From Candidatus Bathyarchaeota archaeon (lineage in GTDB: Archaea; Thermoproteota; Bathyarchaeia; Bathyarchaeales; Bathyarchaeaceae), in assembly GCA_003662715.1 (NCBI GenBank), contig QMYO01000001.1, positions 1 to 23,391 on the forward strand: a DNA stretch of 23,391 nucleotides, given 5' to 3'. The first letter of the stretch is position 1, and every line of letters begins with the position of its first letter. Position numbers and translations under genes: made by a program. The notes beneath the pieces are model-generated. The model saw only the letters and a list, made by a program, of their open reading frames with translations, was not told the DNA's origin and ran no database searches. Below, piece by piece: positions 15,337 to 23,293 of this stretch.

Positions 15337-17694
15337 TCACTCCTTCCTCTTTCTTATCAGCCTTGGCAGAAGAGTGGGATCTGGGACCCTTCCCTCTTTC
15401 CATTTCTTCTTCTTCAAAATTTTCATAATCTCCTCCTTCATCATAATTGGGATGTCGGCAGCTGTACGAACGAAAAGATGGATATCGTCAGGCATCGTGC
15501 CGTAGAGACGCTTATGCAGATCTATATAATTCGTAAGTTTTATTGCACGTCCCTTTGTTGTGTCATTTGGTCTCATGCAAAGCTTCGCAATCATAACCAT
15601 TGCCTCCTCCTTAGTTTCAGCTGTGTAGAATAGGTGTTCAGGCGCCGGACCCACGTAAACGCGATCTCCAGTGCGAGCGTCATAGGCATACCAATCATCT
15701 TTATGATCTTTCCTACCAAGAAGCATACGTCTATATTTTGAGCCGTGAGGTCCAACTATGACGGGTATGCCTAGTCTCCAAAAGCCACTGGCTATCGAAG
15801 TAGCTTTTTGAGACATAGCGCCCCACGCCACTCCTACGGCACCGACTCTATTCAGGATGTAATCGGCAATTTCCTCATAGTTTGCGCGTAGTTTGCGTCT
15901 AGCAAAGATGCTTGCAATCTTGACGGCTGCTCCAGATATGTGAGGATTGGAAACACATGAACCAACGTTTGAAAGCCCTCCAGCTTTGAAGTCTCCTGGA
16001 TATATTTCATATGGCGTTTTTCCCTCTCCATTCTTGTACATAGCAATGGACATAGCAGAACAACCTGAGGCAACTACAATGTATCGTCGCTTCGCAAATT
16101 CAGAGCACATTTCCGCCACTTCTTTTCCACCATGAGGGTAGTTAGCGCATCCTACAAACGCCACTACGCCAGGTATTTCCCCTAAAACGATGGGGGCGCC
16201 GACTTCTCGTATTTCTAAATCTTGTACAGCACCTCGTCCAGCTCGAATCTTGAATTTCTCTTCCTTTAGCTTCTTTTCCGCAGCCTTTATGATAAAACTG
16301 TGTATAGTCATACCAGCACGACAAGCACTTTCACAACGTGCACAACCTACACATTCCTCGTAAAGGTCTGCAAGTTTGTTTAGACTTCCATTAGCTGCCT
16401 CTATCATCGCTTCTGGAATAGGAAGGTCATTTGGACAAGCTCTTCTGCAATCATTACACTCTCCAATGGATGCACATTTCTTAGCTCTCTCAATTATTTC
16501 AGAAACATCTGGGATGACCTTGAACTTCTTCCTTTTAGGAGCAACTTTTACTGCGGTTCTCACCGCCACCTCGCCGGCTTTAACTGGGTCAAGAATTAGT
16601 ACACCAGGCACTCTTGCTTCTTCAAGATCTGCTACGATTTTATCTACCGGATCACGTGTTCTATTTTGCAGCCCCAAACAGATTTTATTGCTTGTCACAA
16701 TAACCGGGGTCTTAATTTTTTGCGCTTCAATTAAGGAGTCGACGCGTACGCATTGTTCGTCAATAACTATGATGTCTGGGACTCCGCTTCTGATGAATCT
16801 AAGTTGCCATGAGATAGGTCCAACTATCTTTGCTTCGGGGCTGCGTCTAGTCAAGTCGTGAGCAGTGCAACATAGACCGCAGACTTCAACTTTACCGTAT
16901 AAGCCATTTGTCTTAAGATAGTTCACAATTTCAACAGCTGGCGGGACATTGTGGCCAATGCAAGCGATAACTGGTTTCTGTAGGTCAATTACACCAAATC
17001 CTATATCTACGAGTGGGGCTTCTGGGTCTGCCTTGGGGAAGTCGTATGCTGCGATCTGAGCTATGTCTGCGATTTCCATTCCAACATGGTCTATCATTCC
17101 TGCGTGAAGTATTTTAGACTCGAAGTCAATGTTGTTTCCTTCTTGTCCTGTATGGGTCGATGATAACAGATGGGTGATCTGGCTTTCGACGTAGTCTAAA
17201 ACATCTTCTAGGTCGCCGAGAGTCTTTGGTCGGATGCCGCAAACCAAGCGGGTAATGGGGGCCTCCACCTCAACGGTCACTCCGCCGACGTCGATGGGAA
17301 ATCTTCGACCATATCTCTCGATTAAGTGTTCGACTAGATGTCTAGCGTGAGCAGCATGGGCTGCGGCTCCTATGCAGCAGCTGAGCAAATAGAACCGTGA
17401 CTGTTGTGCAGCCATGTCTATTCCGCAAGCGCCCCGTTTATTTCCTGTTAGGTCACACTTGCCGTAGGTGCAGAGGCAGCAGACGTCGCAGAAGGGCATG
17501 TAGAATGGCTTGTATCGTTGCAGAAGTTTGAAATCCCATTCTCTGAGGTCGGTTATGGATGGGAATGGGGTTGGTCCGATGGGTTCTTCCCATCTTTCTT
17601 CAATGATTTTTCCGATTGAGAGTTCTAGATTCTTTAAAACTCCTATATCTGTTTTTAACTCTTTTATTTTCAAGTGTGCGGCTTTCTTGGGCAT
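15337..17694 (-). CDS. cdhA: Carbon monoxide dehydrogenase / ACDS alpha subunit
   Basis: The Ni-Fe CODH subunit that interconverts CO2 and CO, feeding or draining the archaeal Wood-Ljungdahl pathway. The 785 aa length matches archaeal CdhA. The N-terminal Cys group (69, 72, 73, 75, 80, 90) matches the B/D cluster region. C-cluster candidates are His248 (CIGHNVPP), Cys276 (GLCCTAHD), Cys315 (DEQCVRVD), Cys516 (FVGCANYP), Cys545 (ASGCSAMS) and Cys580 (NVGSCVSN). The ferredoxin insert that distinguishes archaeal CdhA from bacterial CooS/AcsA is present: Cys407/413/416/420 and Cys448/451/454/458. No key residue appears to be missing. It is the first gene of the operon, with a predicted promoter diverging from cooC. 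cdhC, cdhD and cdhE are absent here, so an acetyl-CoA synthase module, if present, lies elsewhere. Confidence 0.96.
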   Translation of the reverse strand: MPKKAAHLKIKELKTDIGVLKNLELSIGKIIEERWEEPIGPTPFPSITDLREWDFKLLQRYKPFYMPFCDVCCLCTYGKCDLTGNKRGACGIDMAAQQSRFYLLSCCIGAAAHAAHARHLVEHLIERYGRRFPIDVGGVTVEVEAPITRLVCGIRPKTLGDLEDVLDYVESQITHLLSSTHTGQEGNNIDFESKILHAGMIDHVGMEIADIAQIAAYDFPKADPEAPLVDIGFGVIDLQKPVIACIGHNVPPAVEIVNYLKTNGLYGKVEVCGLCCTAHDLTRRSPEAKIVGPISWQLRFIRSGVPDIIVIDEQCVRVDSLIEAQKIKTPVIVTSNKICLGLQNRTRDPVDKIVADLEEARVPGVLILDPVKAGEVAVRTAVKVAPKRKKFKVIPDVSEIIERAKKCASIGECNDCRRACPNDLPIPEAMIEAANGSLNKLADLYEECVGCARCESACRAGMTIHSFIIKAAEKKLKEEKFKIRAGRGAVQDLEIREVGAPIVLGEIPGVVAFVGCANYPHGGKEVAEMCSEFAKRRYIVVASGCSAMSIAMYKNGEGKTPYEIYPGDFKAGGLSNVGSCVSNPHISGAAVKIASIFARRKLRANYEEIADYILNRVGAVGVAWGAMSQKATSIASGFWRLGIPVIVGPHGSKYRRMLLGRKDHKDDWYAYDARTGDRVYVGPAPEHLFYTAETKEEAMVMIAKLCMRPNDTTKGRAIKLTNYIDLHKRLYGTMPDDIHLFVRTAADIPIMMKEEIMKILKKKKWKEGRVPDPTLLPRLIRKRKE

Positions 17695-17740
17695 CTAGTG
17701 CACCAGAAACGTGTTGAGGTTGAGAGTAATAGATGTCTGT

Positions 17741-17747
17741 TATTTAA
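17741..17747 (-). promoter_or_regulatory. Putative TATA box of the cdhA operon
   Basis: The minus strand reads AGATTAAATA here, about 50 bases before the cdhA ATG. The start would fall near 17717, giving a short leader with GGTG before the ATG. Confidence 0.4.
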
Positions 17748-17790
17748 TCTTTTTGAATTGGTCTTCCGTAAGTGTGGCGATAGAAAAGGG

Positions 17791-17798
17791 TTTAATTA
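17791..17798 (+). promoter_or_regulatory. Putative TATA box of cooC
   Basis: TTTAATTA within TTTAATTAAA lies 37 bases before the TTG start of cooC. The predicted transcription start is close to the GGGTGA ribosome binding site at 17820-17825. The promoter is divergent from that of cdhA in a 140-base spacer, so the two could be co-regulated. Confidence 0.4.
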
Positions 17799-17834
17799 AA
17801 ACTTTACATGATATTACATGGGTGAAGAGCAATC

Positions 17835-18617
17835 TTGACAACATTAAAAACAAACCTGGTCATAGCTGTTTCTGGAAAAGGCGGAGTGGGTAAAACCACT
17901 ATAACAGCTTTGATGGTCAAGCTTTTGAGCGAGGCGAATCAACGAAGCATCCTAGTGATTGACGCTAATCCTGACTCGAATCTTCCTGAAGTGTTAGGTA
18001 TCCCAGTAACTAAAACTGTGGGGATGGTGACTGAAGATTTGAAAAAAGCCATCGAAAAGTCAGCGATCCCTCTTGGAGTGACTAAGGAAGGCATTCTTGA
18101 ATCTCGTATATTTGAGATTTTAAAGGAAACCCCCAGCTTCGACCTTCTCGTTATGGGACGAGGTGAAGGTGAAGGATGCTACTGTCCAGTGAACACTTTG
18201 CTCACTCGCATTATTGATACGCTCTCTAAAAACTACGACCTAACAATCATGGATATGGCGGCGGGATTAGAGCATCTGAGTAGAAGAACGGATCGAGACG
18301 TTGACATCATGATTATTGTAACTGATCCCAGCTTCATGGGGTTGCAGACTGCTAAGAGAATTAAAGAACTCGCTAAAGAGGTTCACATAGACTTTAAAAA
18401 GCTGTATCTAATCGGAAATAGGTTTCCAGCTGAGATGGAAGAAAAGTTGAAAGATGAGGCGAAAAAGATTGACATAGAACTTGCGGGAGTTGTTCCACCT
18501 GACGATAACATTTTCAAATATAATCTCGATGGAAAGCCATTACTCAACCTTTCGCAGGAAAGCGTTGCTCTGCATTCTTTGAGACACATATTGGAGCGGA
18601 TAGGACTCATGTCTTAA
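17835..18617 (+). CDS. cooC: CooC-type CODH nickel-insertion ATPase
   Basis: A P-loop ATPase of the MinD/SIMIBI class that matures the Ni-Fe active site of CODH or ACS. In 260 aa: a deviant Walker A, SGKGGVGKTT at 13-22; VIDANPDSNLPEVLG with the Walker A' Asp43; and the family-specific GCYCPVN with the CxC pair Cys115 and Cys117, known in CooC to bind nickel at the dimer interface; then Walker B-like LTIMDMAAGLEHLSR and TDPSFMGL. The start is TTG at 17835, nine bases after GGGTGA. It sits head-to-head with cdhA, its expected client. The gene is also called acsF in acetogens; the sequence does not say whether this one serves CdhA, CdhC or both. Confidence 0.93.
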   Translation: MTTLKTNLVIAVSGKGGVGKTTITALMVKLLSEANQRSILVIDANPDSNLPEVLGIPVTKTVGMVTEDLKKAIEKSAIPLGVTKEGILESRIFEILKETPSFDLLVMGRGEGEGCYCPVNTLLTRIIDTLSKNYDLTIMDMAAGLEHLSRRTDRDVDIMIIVTDPSFMGLQTAKRIKELAKEVHIDFKKLYLIGNRFPAEMEEKLKDEAKKIDIELAGVVPPDDNIFKYNLDGKPLLNLSQESVALHSLRHILERIGLMS

Positions 18618-18655
18618 AGAGAGGATTCTGGTTTGCCTAAAATCTGTCCGATGCT

Positions 18656-18666
18656 ATTTTAAATTT
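18656..18666 (+). promoter_or_regulatory. Putative TATA element before the glycoside hydrolase gene
   Basis: TTTTAAATTTT lies about 35 bases before the preferred ATG at 18698, in the short spacer after cooC. A second A/T element (TTAAACTTTA) follows. Assigned by position only. Confidence 0.3.
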
Positions 18667-18697
18667 TCCCTTAAACTTTAGATGGCGGGTGCGTTTT

Positions 18698-19888
18698 ATG
18701 GGCAAGCTGCGTTCCATAATTGGGGTGGTATTGCTAATTACATTGCTTATGGTTTCAACCGTTTTGTTTGCATTTCAAGGTTCTCTAATGCAAGTCTCTG
18801 GAAACAAAATTGTTTTTCAAAAAGGAATGTCATATGCAACGTATGCAAATTTGGTGCCTAACGCTTATGGGAATACTGAATCTGATGAATCTTTGAGACG
18901 AATGAGATTGATAGGTGTTGAGTGGGTGGCAATTAATGTTGTTGGGTGGTATCAAACAAACAACAAGTCCGCAGACATTCACAAGAATCCGAACCAAGCG
19001 CCAACAGATGAAGCTCTCGCTCATGTCATCGAAACAGCTCATAGCCTCAACATGAATGTTATGCTAAAACCGATGATTGATTTGGAAGATGGGTGCTGGA
19101 GAGGAGAGATTCAGCCATCTAAAGAATGGTTTGAAAACTACACGTCTTACATTGGTTTTTTCGCTCAGTTTGCTGAGCAACATGGTGTTGATATGTTGTG
19201 TATTGGTACTGAACTAAACAGAACTGTTTCTTGGGAAACAGAGTGGAGAAATGTTATTTCTAGCGTACGCCAGAAATATTCTGGACCATTAACTTATGCT
19301 GCTAACTGGTGGAGAGAATACGACGAACTGATACAGTGGTGGGATGCTTTGGATTATGTTGGGATAAACGCATATTTTCCATTATCTAGTAAAAATGACC
19401 CTACAATAAATGAGATGAAAGCTACATGGGAGAATATTACAAACTACCTCGACAAGTTTTATGCGAAAATTAAGAAGCCTATAATATTCACTGAAATCGG
19501 CTACTTAAGCACAGATGGAACCAACAAAGACCCCTCCAATTATAAACTGCAAAATGAGGTTGGAAGGCTTATTGACCTTCAAGAACAAGCCGACTGTTAT
19601 GAGGCAGCTTTTCAAGTATTATGGAATAAAAGTTGGTTTTACGGCATGTATTGGTGGTATTGGCAAACAAATCCAGACGCTGGTGGTCCATATAATAGTG
19701 ACTACACTCCGCAGAATAAGCCTGCTCAAGGTGTTCTTACCCATTGGTATTTGTCGGACAATCTTCGTACTTCAGAAAGAATTGAATATACTACCTATAT
19801 CATCGTTGGGTTATCCGCGGTAGTTGTTTTTGAATCAATAGCACTCGCAATCTTACTCTTGAGGAGGAGAAAGCCGAGAGTTACTTAA
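18698..19888 (+). CDS. Membrane-anchored TIM-barrel glycoside hydrolase, GH113-like
   Basis: An exported protein of 396 aa (399 if the in-frame GTG at 18689 is used; GGCGGG precedes the ATG). Residues 1-27 form a signal peptide or signal anchor, and the C-terminus has a hydrophobic helix (about 360-388) followed by Arg/Lys, so the catalytic domain should face the cell exterior, tethered to the membrane. The domain reads as a (beta/alpha)8 barrel with two candidate acidic residues at strand ends: CIGTELNRT (Glu172) and IIFTEIGYLS (Glu266), in the order expected for acid/base and nucleophile. Overall pattern (GMSYATYA, MLKPMIDL, YVGINAYFPL, MYWWYWQTNPDAGG) is most like GH113 beta-mannanases. 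The real substrate is unknown; a role in external polysaccharide use or surface-glycan processing would fit. The Trp-rich substrate cleft is evident. Confidence 0.78.
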   Translation: MGKLRSIIGVVLLITLLMVSTVLFAFQGSLMQVSGNKIVFQKGMSYATYANLVPNAYGNTESDESLRRMRLIGVEWVAINVVGWYQTNNKSADIHKNPNQAPTDEALAHVIETAHSLNMNVMLKPMIDLEDGCWRGEIQPSKEWFENYTSYIGFFAQFAEQHGVDMLCIGTELNRTVSWETEWRNVISSVRQKYSGPLTYAANWWREYDELIQWWDALDYVGINAYFPLSSKNDPTINEMKATWENITNYLDKFYAKIKKPIIFTEIGYLSTDGTNKDPSNYKLQNEVGRLIDLQEQADCYEAAFQVLWNKSWFYGMYWWYWQTNPDAGGPYNSDYTPQNKPAQGVLTHWYLSDNLRTSERIEYTTYIIVGLSAVVVFESIALAILLLRRRKPRVT

Positions 19889-19909
19889 ATGACTTTGTAG
19901 GCTATATAA

Positions 19910-20680
19910 ATGGTGATGGGGGTTATGGGAAGAATTCCTCAATTAGTTGTTGAAGGCGACTTACTTCCTGAGGTTTGGGAAGCGAGTATCATAAAATTAT
20001 GGAATGAAGGTATAGACTCCTTTAAAGAGAGTTATAAGGTTGAAGAAGAAAAAGACGTGATCAAAGAGGCTTCTATGTTAATGGTTGTTAGAAAGCCGTT
20101 AGAGCAGCCTATGATTCATATGGGTTATGAGGGCGTGATGAGTTTAGATGTGTATGTTGATGATGTTATCAAAGGAACAAAGGATTATTTGATAGGTTCG
20201 GGATATGACTATACCTATCACAAACAGCTTTTTGAGTTTGAAATTGGACAAACAAGAATAGACCAAATTGAACAGATAATCAGAAGATTAGAAAAAGCAT
20301 CTTTTTCTAACAGGGCGCAAGCTATAACTTGGATGCCTTGGAAACATCATGATATAGATGGTCCACCTTGTTTGCAGAGAATTTGGTGTAAAGTGATAGA
20401 TGGAGAGTTGGAGATGCACACGCATTGGAGAAGTAGAGACGCTTATCACGCAGCATTTGCTAACATGTTTGCTTTTATACATTTACAGAAAATTATTGCA
20501 GATAAACTGGGAGTTAAGGTTGGTCAATATGTTGACCATTCTGACAGTTACCACATATATGGGCAACATTTTGATTCTGTAAGAAAATTTCTCAAGGCTA
20601 CAGAAACGATAAAAGATAAAAACACAAGATGGGTGGACAAAACATTCCTCGACCGTTATGTTCAAAGTAAAACTGGCTAA
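19910..20680 (+). CDS. thyA: Thymidylate synthase, archaeal ThyA-like
   Basis: Reductive methylation of dUMP to dTMP. The C-terminal half has the ThyA signatures: PPCLQRIW with the nucleophile Cys154, THWRSRDAYHAAFANMFAF corresponding to the R-S-x-D and FN elements (Arg174, Ser175, Asp177, Asn185), and DSYHIYGQHF with His215 and Tyr217 that bind the nucleotide. The N-terminal half is diverged from bacterial ThyA, and the canonical GLPFN is AAFAN here, as in methanogen-type synthases that may use a pterin other than folate (inference). It has 256 aa from ATG 19910. ATGs at 19916 and 19925 are in frame, and the last has G-rich sequence (GGTGATGGGGG) just before it, so the true protein may start MGRIPQLVV. 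It lies 21 bases after the glycoside hydrolase gene on the same strand. Confidence 0.85.
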   Translation: MVMGVMGRIPQLVVEGDLLPEVWEASIIKLWNEGIDSFKESYKVEEEKDVIKEASMLMVVRKPLEQPMIHMGYEGVMSLDVYVDDVIKGTKDYLIGSGYDYTYHKQLFEFEIGQTRIDQIEQIIRRLEKASFSNRAQAITWMPWKHHDIDGPPCLQRIWCKVIDGELEMHTHWRSRDAYHAAFANMFAFIHLQKIIADKLGVKVGQYVDHSDSYHIYGQHFDSVRKFLKATETIKDKNTRWVDKTFLDRYVQSKTG

Positions 20681-20782
20681 TTATACGCTGTATACAAAAA
20701 AGAACACAAAATCCTCAATGTGCACGCAATGATAACATAGCTCTGTAAACGGTTTTTCTCATTTCCGTGTTTAACATAGGCT

Positions 20783-21817
20783 TTAGATGTGCATATAGAT
20801 GCGTTTACTGCTGTATCGTCCGCTATCCATTTCCTTCCCAATCTCCCGCAACAACAAAATCCGCTGATAAGTAGGCGGATGAGTGCTAAACCACGTGTTA
20901 ATAGTAGTCCACGTGGACTTCGCCTCCCTCTCCATAGCGAGTTCCAACTCCCGCTCGTCAAGAACCCCATCCTTATCCAGATCATACGTCTCCTTTCTCT
21001 GCAGTATGCCTCTGCACTCCTGCTTTGCTAGAGCCGGATCACCGATATATAAGGGTCGTGCACCCGTATCAGGCTTAGGTGCCAGCGACAACCCATAAGT
21101 GATTTTAGTTAGCGCACTTTCCAATTGGCGAGGAGCTCCAGTCAAATATGCAGAATAGGAATCAGCGTAGTGCTCTCGCAGACGACTTAACCTCATGACG
21201 CATAAAAGCGTGATGATGTAAATGATGTAGGAGATAACGGCTATTACAAAAAGCGCGGCTCCAATGCCCTTCCCCTCCTTTTTCCGTGTTCGTCCACTGA
21301 GCCACGCAGCTTCGAAGGTGAATCTAGCAATAAGATACGCTAAGAGAGGCAATGCAGAAAGAGTAGTCATCACCAAGAAGTCTTTGTGTTTAATATGTCC
21401 CAACTCATGTGCAATCACTCCTTGAATTTCTGCCTGATTCAATTTGGTGAGCAAACCTTCATGAACCGCAAGTGTAGCGCCTCGAGTTGTTCTTCCAAAA
21501 ACGAAAGCGTTAGGAGTCTGATCAGGAACAATAGCCAATTTTGGCATGGGCACCCCACTTTTATTTGATAGGTCCTTAACCGTTGACTCCAACCATGGAT
21601 GTTCACCAGAACGAATATATCGCAATCTAGTGGATGCTCTAACAATTGCAGGTCCTACCAAATATTGGATTAAAATGAAAATTATGGTTAAGATCAAGGC
21701 GTAGATAAGAGAAACTCGAATGATAGACATGATGATGATTAGGAAGAGAGCGAATACGATGGCTACCAGCAAGACCGTAGCACTCATAGAAAACTTTAAC
21801 CGAGCTAATCTAGCCAT
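20783..21817 (-). CDS. htpX: HtpX-like M48 membrane metalloprotease with an EF-hand loop
   Basis: A zinc endopeptidase of the cytoplasmic membrane, expected to help in membrane-protein quality control. It has 344 aa. Two N-terminal membrane helices (about 12-32 and 36-58), HELGH at 137-141 (zinc ligands His137 and His141), the third ligand Glu215 in LREHYADSYSA, and two more hydrophobic segments (about 150-170 and 186-208) give the normal HtpX layout. The THPPTYQRI motif at about 312-320 is also typical. Between protease core and that motif, residues 279-290 form a perfect EF-hand loop, DLDKDGVLDERE, followed by a helix. The ATG at 21817 is preceded by GGGAG and GGG. The C-terminus is convergent with thyA. 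Calcium control is inferred. Confidence 0.92.
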   Translation of the reverse strand: MARLARLKFSMSATVLLVAIVFALFLIIIMSIIRVSLIYALILTIIFILIQYLVGPAIVRASTRLRYIRSGEHPWLESTVKDLSNKSGVPMPKLAIVPDQTPNAFVFGRTTRGATLAVHEGLLTKLNQAEIQGVIAHELGHIKHKDFLVMTTLSALPLLAYLIARFTFEAAWLSGRTRKKEGKGIGAALFVIAVISYIIYIITLLCVMRLSRLREHYADSYSAYLTGAPRQLESALTKITYGLSLAPKPDTGARPLYIGDPALAKQECRGILQRKETYDLDKDGVLDERELELAMEREAKSTWTTINTWFSTHPPTYQRILLLREIGKEMDSGRYSSKRIYMHI

Positions 21818-21978
21818 AAAGCCCTTATCTCCCTTTCCCTTGTAAGACTGGAACGTGAATTAAGCTTTACGTTACCTAACCATGTTGTTCTCTGCATATG
21901 GAGCTGCGATGATTATTGAACAGCCAAAAAAAGAAAGCCAATGCATATGTACGATAGAATTAAAGTTAATACTGTAAT

Positions 21979-23160
21979 TCAAGCTTCAAAGCAATACTCA
22001 ACTCGATTAAAGTCTCTAACAAACCTTTTGACATCTTTTTTAACCTTTTCCGCTTCTTCCTCATCAATTGCCACCCGCCTAATAAACTCGGCTATCTGTT
22101 CCATATCCTCTTCTTTCATCCCACGCCTCGTTACTTCACAAGTGCCAAGTCTCATTCCACAATCAGCGATAACGTTGGCTTCTTCAAGTTTTCGAGCTAT
22201 CTCTAATCCCTTTTCATAGCTACCATAACTCAGCAAAACCTGATGCGACTCTGTGAAGCCAAGCTCCGCACATGCAACAGGGAAGCCATGTTCAGACAAC
22301 GTTTTTGCAAGCCTTTTTGCATTTCGAATCACTTGTTTTGCATATTCTTTTCCAAACTCTTTCATTTCTGCACAAGCTAAAGTTAATGCTGCAATGCGGT
22401 TCCAGTGAGCGTTATCAACAAACATCGGTTCAATTTTTTCCTTCATACGTTCTCCATGCTCTTTATCCGCTAATATGATTCCGCCTTGAGGTCCGAAAAA
22501 AGTTTTATGCGTGGAACCAACTAGAATGTTGACGCCTTCCTTGAAAGGAAGCTGAAACTCCTTTCCAGCAATCAAACCCAAAACGTGAGAACCATCATAT
22601 CCAATAACCGCCCCCACTTCACGTGCAACACTAGCTATTTCTCGAACAGGATGAGGAAAAAGGAAAAAACTGGCGCCAAAAACAACAACTTTAGGTCTTT
22701 CTCGAAGAACAACATCAACCGCCTCACCGATCTTAATGTTCATTTTTTCCTTCGAAAAAGGGAAACCTACCGCTCTTAATCTCAACAAAGCTGCGAGCCC
22801 GTTTACCCACAATCCCGGGTACCCCCCACAATCAGGTGAAATACAAAGCACTTTATCATTTGGTGAAGTAAATGTGGAAAGAAATATCCAATCTGAGACA
22901 TGTCCAGAAAGTGGACGTAAATCCGCTGTTTCGGCTCCAAAAACTGCCTTTGCAACCTTTTCTCCATAGAGTTCAATTTCATCCAGAAATTTCGTGCCCA
23001 TGTAAAACTTTTCTCTAGAAGTATAGCGATGTCCAAGCTCCGAAGAAAGCAAAGAACGCACAGCAGGACTCATCACGTTCTCTGATGGAATTAAATTGAT
23101 ACATTCCTGTCCACGCCATTCTTCATGACGCTTAACCATACCTAAAATTTCTGCAAGCAT
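21979..23160 (-). CDS. glyA: Serine hydroxymethyltransferase-like PLP enzyme
   Basis: Fold-type I PLP enzyme expected to move a one-carbon unit between serine and a pterin, yielding glycine. The Schiff-base lysine lies in GSTHKTFFGPQGG, matching the SHMT signature STTHKTLRGPRGG; VIGYDGSHVLGL supplies the PLP-stacking Asp/His region, and INLIPSEN and GMRLGTCEVTRRGM are SHMT-like. The usual NKYAEGYPGKRYY is instead HRYTSREKFYMGTKF, so the Glu needed for pterin chemistry in the bacterial enzyme is not obvious. The frame extends to 23214, but I chose ATG 23160 (393 aa): GGAGGT at 23167-23172 lies six bases upstream and the product then starts MLAEILGMVKRH; a TATA-like AAATATAA lies inside the longer frame. 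An archaeal SHMT variant is the best call; a folate-independent aldolase is the alternative. Confidence 0.85.
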   Translation of the reverse strand: MLAEILGMVKRHEEWRGQECINLIPSENVMSPAVRSLLSSELGHRYTSREKFYMGTKFLDEIELYGEKVAKAVFGAETADLRPLSGHVSDWIFLSTFTSPNDKVLCISPDCGGYPGLWVNGLAALLRLRAVGFPFSKEKMNIKIGEAVDVVLRERPKVVVFGASFFLFPHPVREIASVAREVGAVIGYDGSHVLGLIAGKEFQLPFKEGVNILVGSTHKTFFGPQGGIILADKEHGERMKEKIEPMFVDNAHWNRIAALTLACAEMKEFGKEYAKQVIRNAKRLAKTLSEHGFPVACAELGFTESHQVLLSYGSYEKGLEIARKLEEANVIADCGMRLGTCEVTRRGMKEEDMEQIAEFIRRVAIDEEEAEKVKKDVKRFVRDFNRVEYCFEA

Positions 23161-23193
23161 CACAATACCTCCATTGGTTTCTTCATTAAAGAT

Positions 23194-23202
23194 GTTATAT
23201 TT
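23194..23202 (-). promoter_or_regulatory. Putative TATA box of the glyA-like gene
   Basis: The minus strand reads GAAATATAAC here, about 35 bases before ATG 23160. Transcription would begin near 23173, just before the GGAGGT site, which argues against the longer start at 23214. Confidence 0.4.
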
Positions 23203-23240
23203 CATGGCGTACAAGACTTAAACTTTCGGCTGTTGTGGAA

Positions 23241-23251
23241 AAGATTTAAGA
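23241..23251 (+). promoter_or_regulatory. Putative TATA box of the tRNA gene
   Basis: GATTTAAGA, centred near 23246, predicts transcription start near 23271, leaving a 5' leader of about 20 bases. That leader contains bases that pair in the intron BHB structure. The element is back-to-back with the glyA promoter. Confidence 0.35.
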
Positions 23252-23293
23252 AACCGATTGTCTCAGAAATGAAGGTGGCGGGGATAAAACCGT

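Noticed and set aside
15335..15403. Longer cdhB starting inside cdhA
   Set aside because: It would overlap cdhA by 67 bases, whereas an inner ATG with a strong ribosome binding site two bases after the cdhA stop gives a normal CdhB N-terminus.
16376..16861. Plus-strand ORF of 161 codons opposite cdhA
   Set aside because: It lies opposite the ferredoxin insert and C-cluster region of cdhA; its Ser/Leu-rich translation is typical of a shadow frame.
20684..20696. TATAC-GCT-GTATA inverted repeat after thyA
   Set aside because: A 5-bp A/T-rich palindrome in a short convergent spacer; too likely by chance to call an operator or terminator.
23160..23214. N-terminal 18-residue extension of the SHMT-like protein
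   Set aside because: The extension reads through a TATA-like element and the GGAGGT ribosome binding site of the inner ATG, and has no conserved character.
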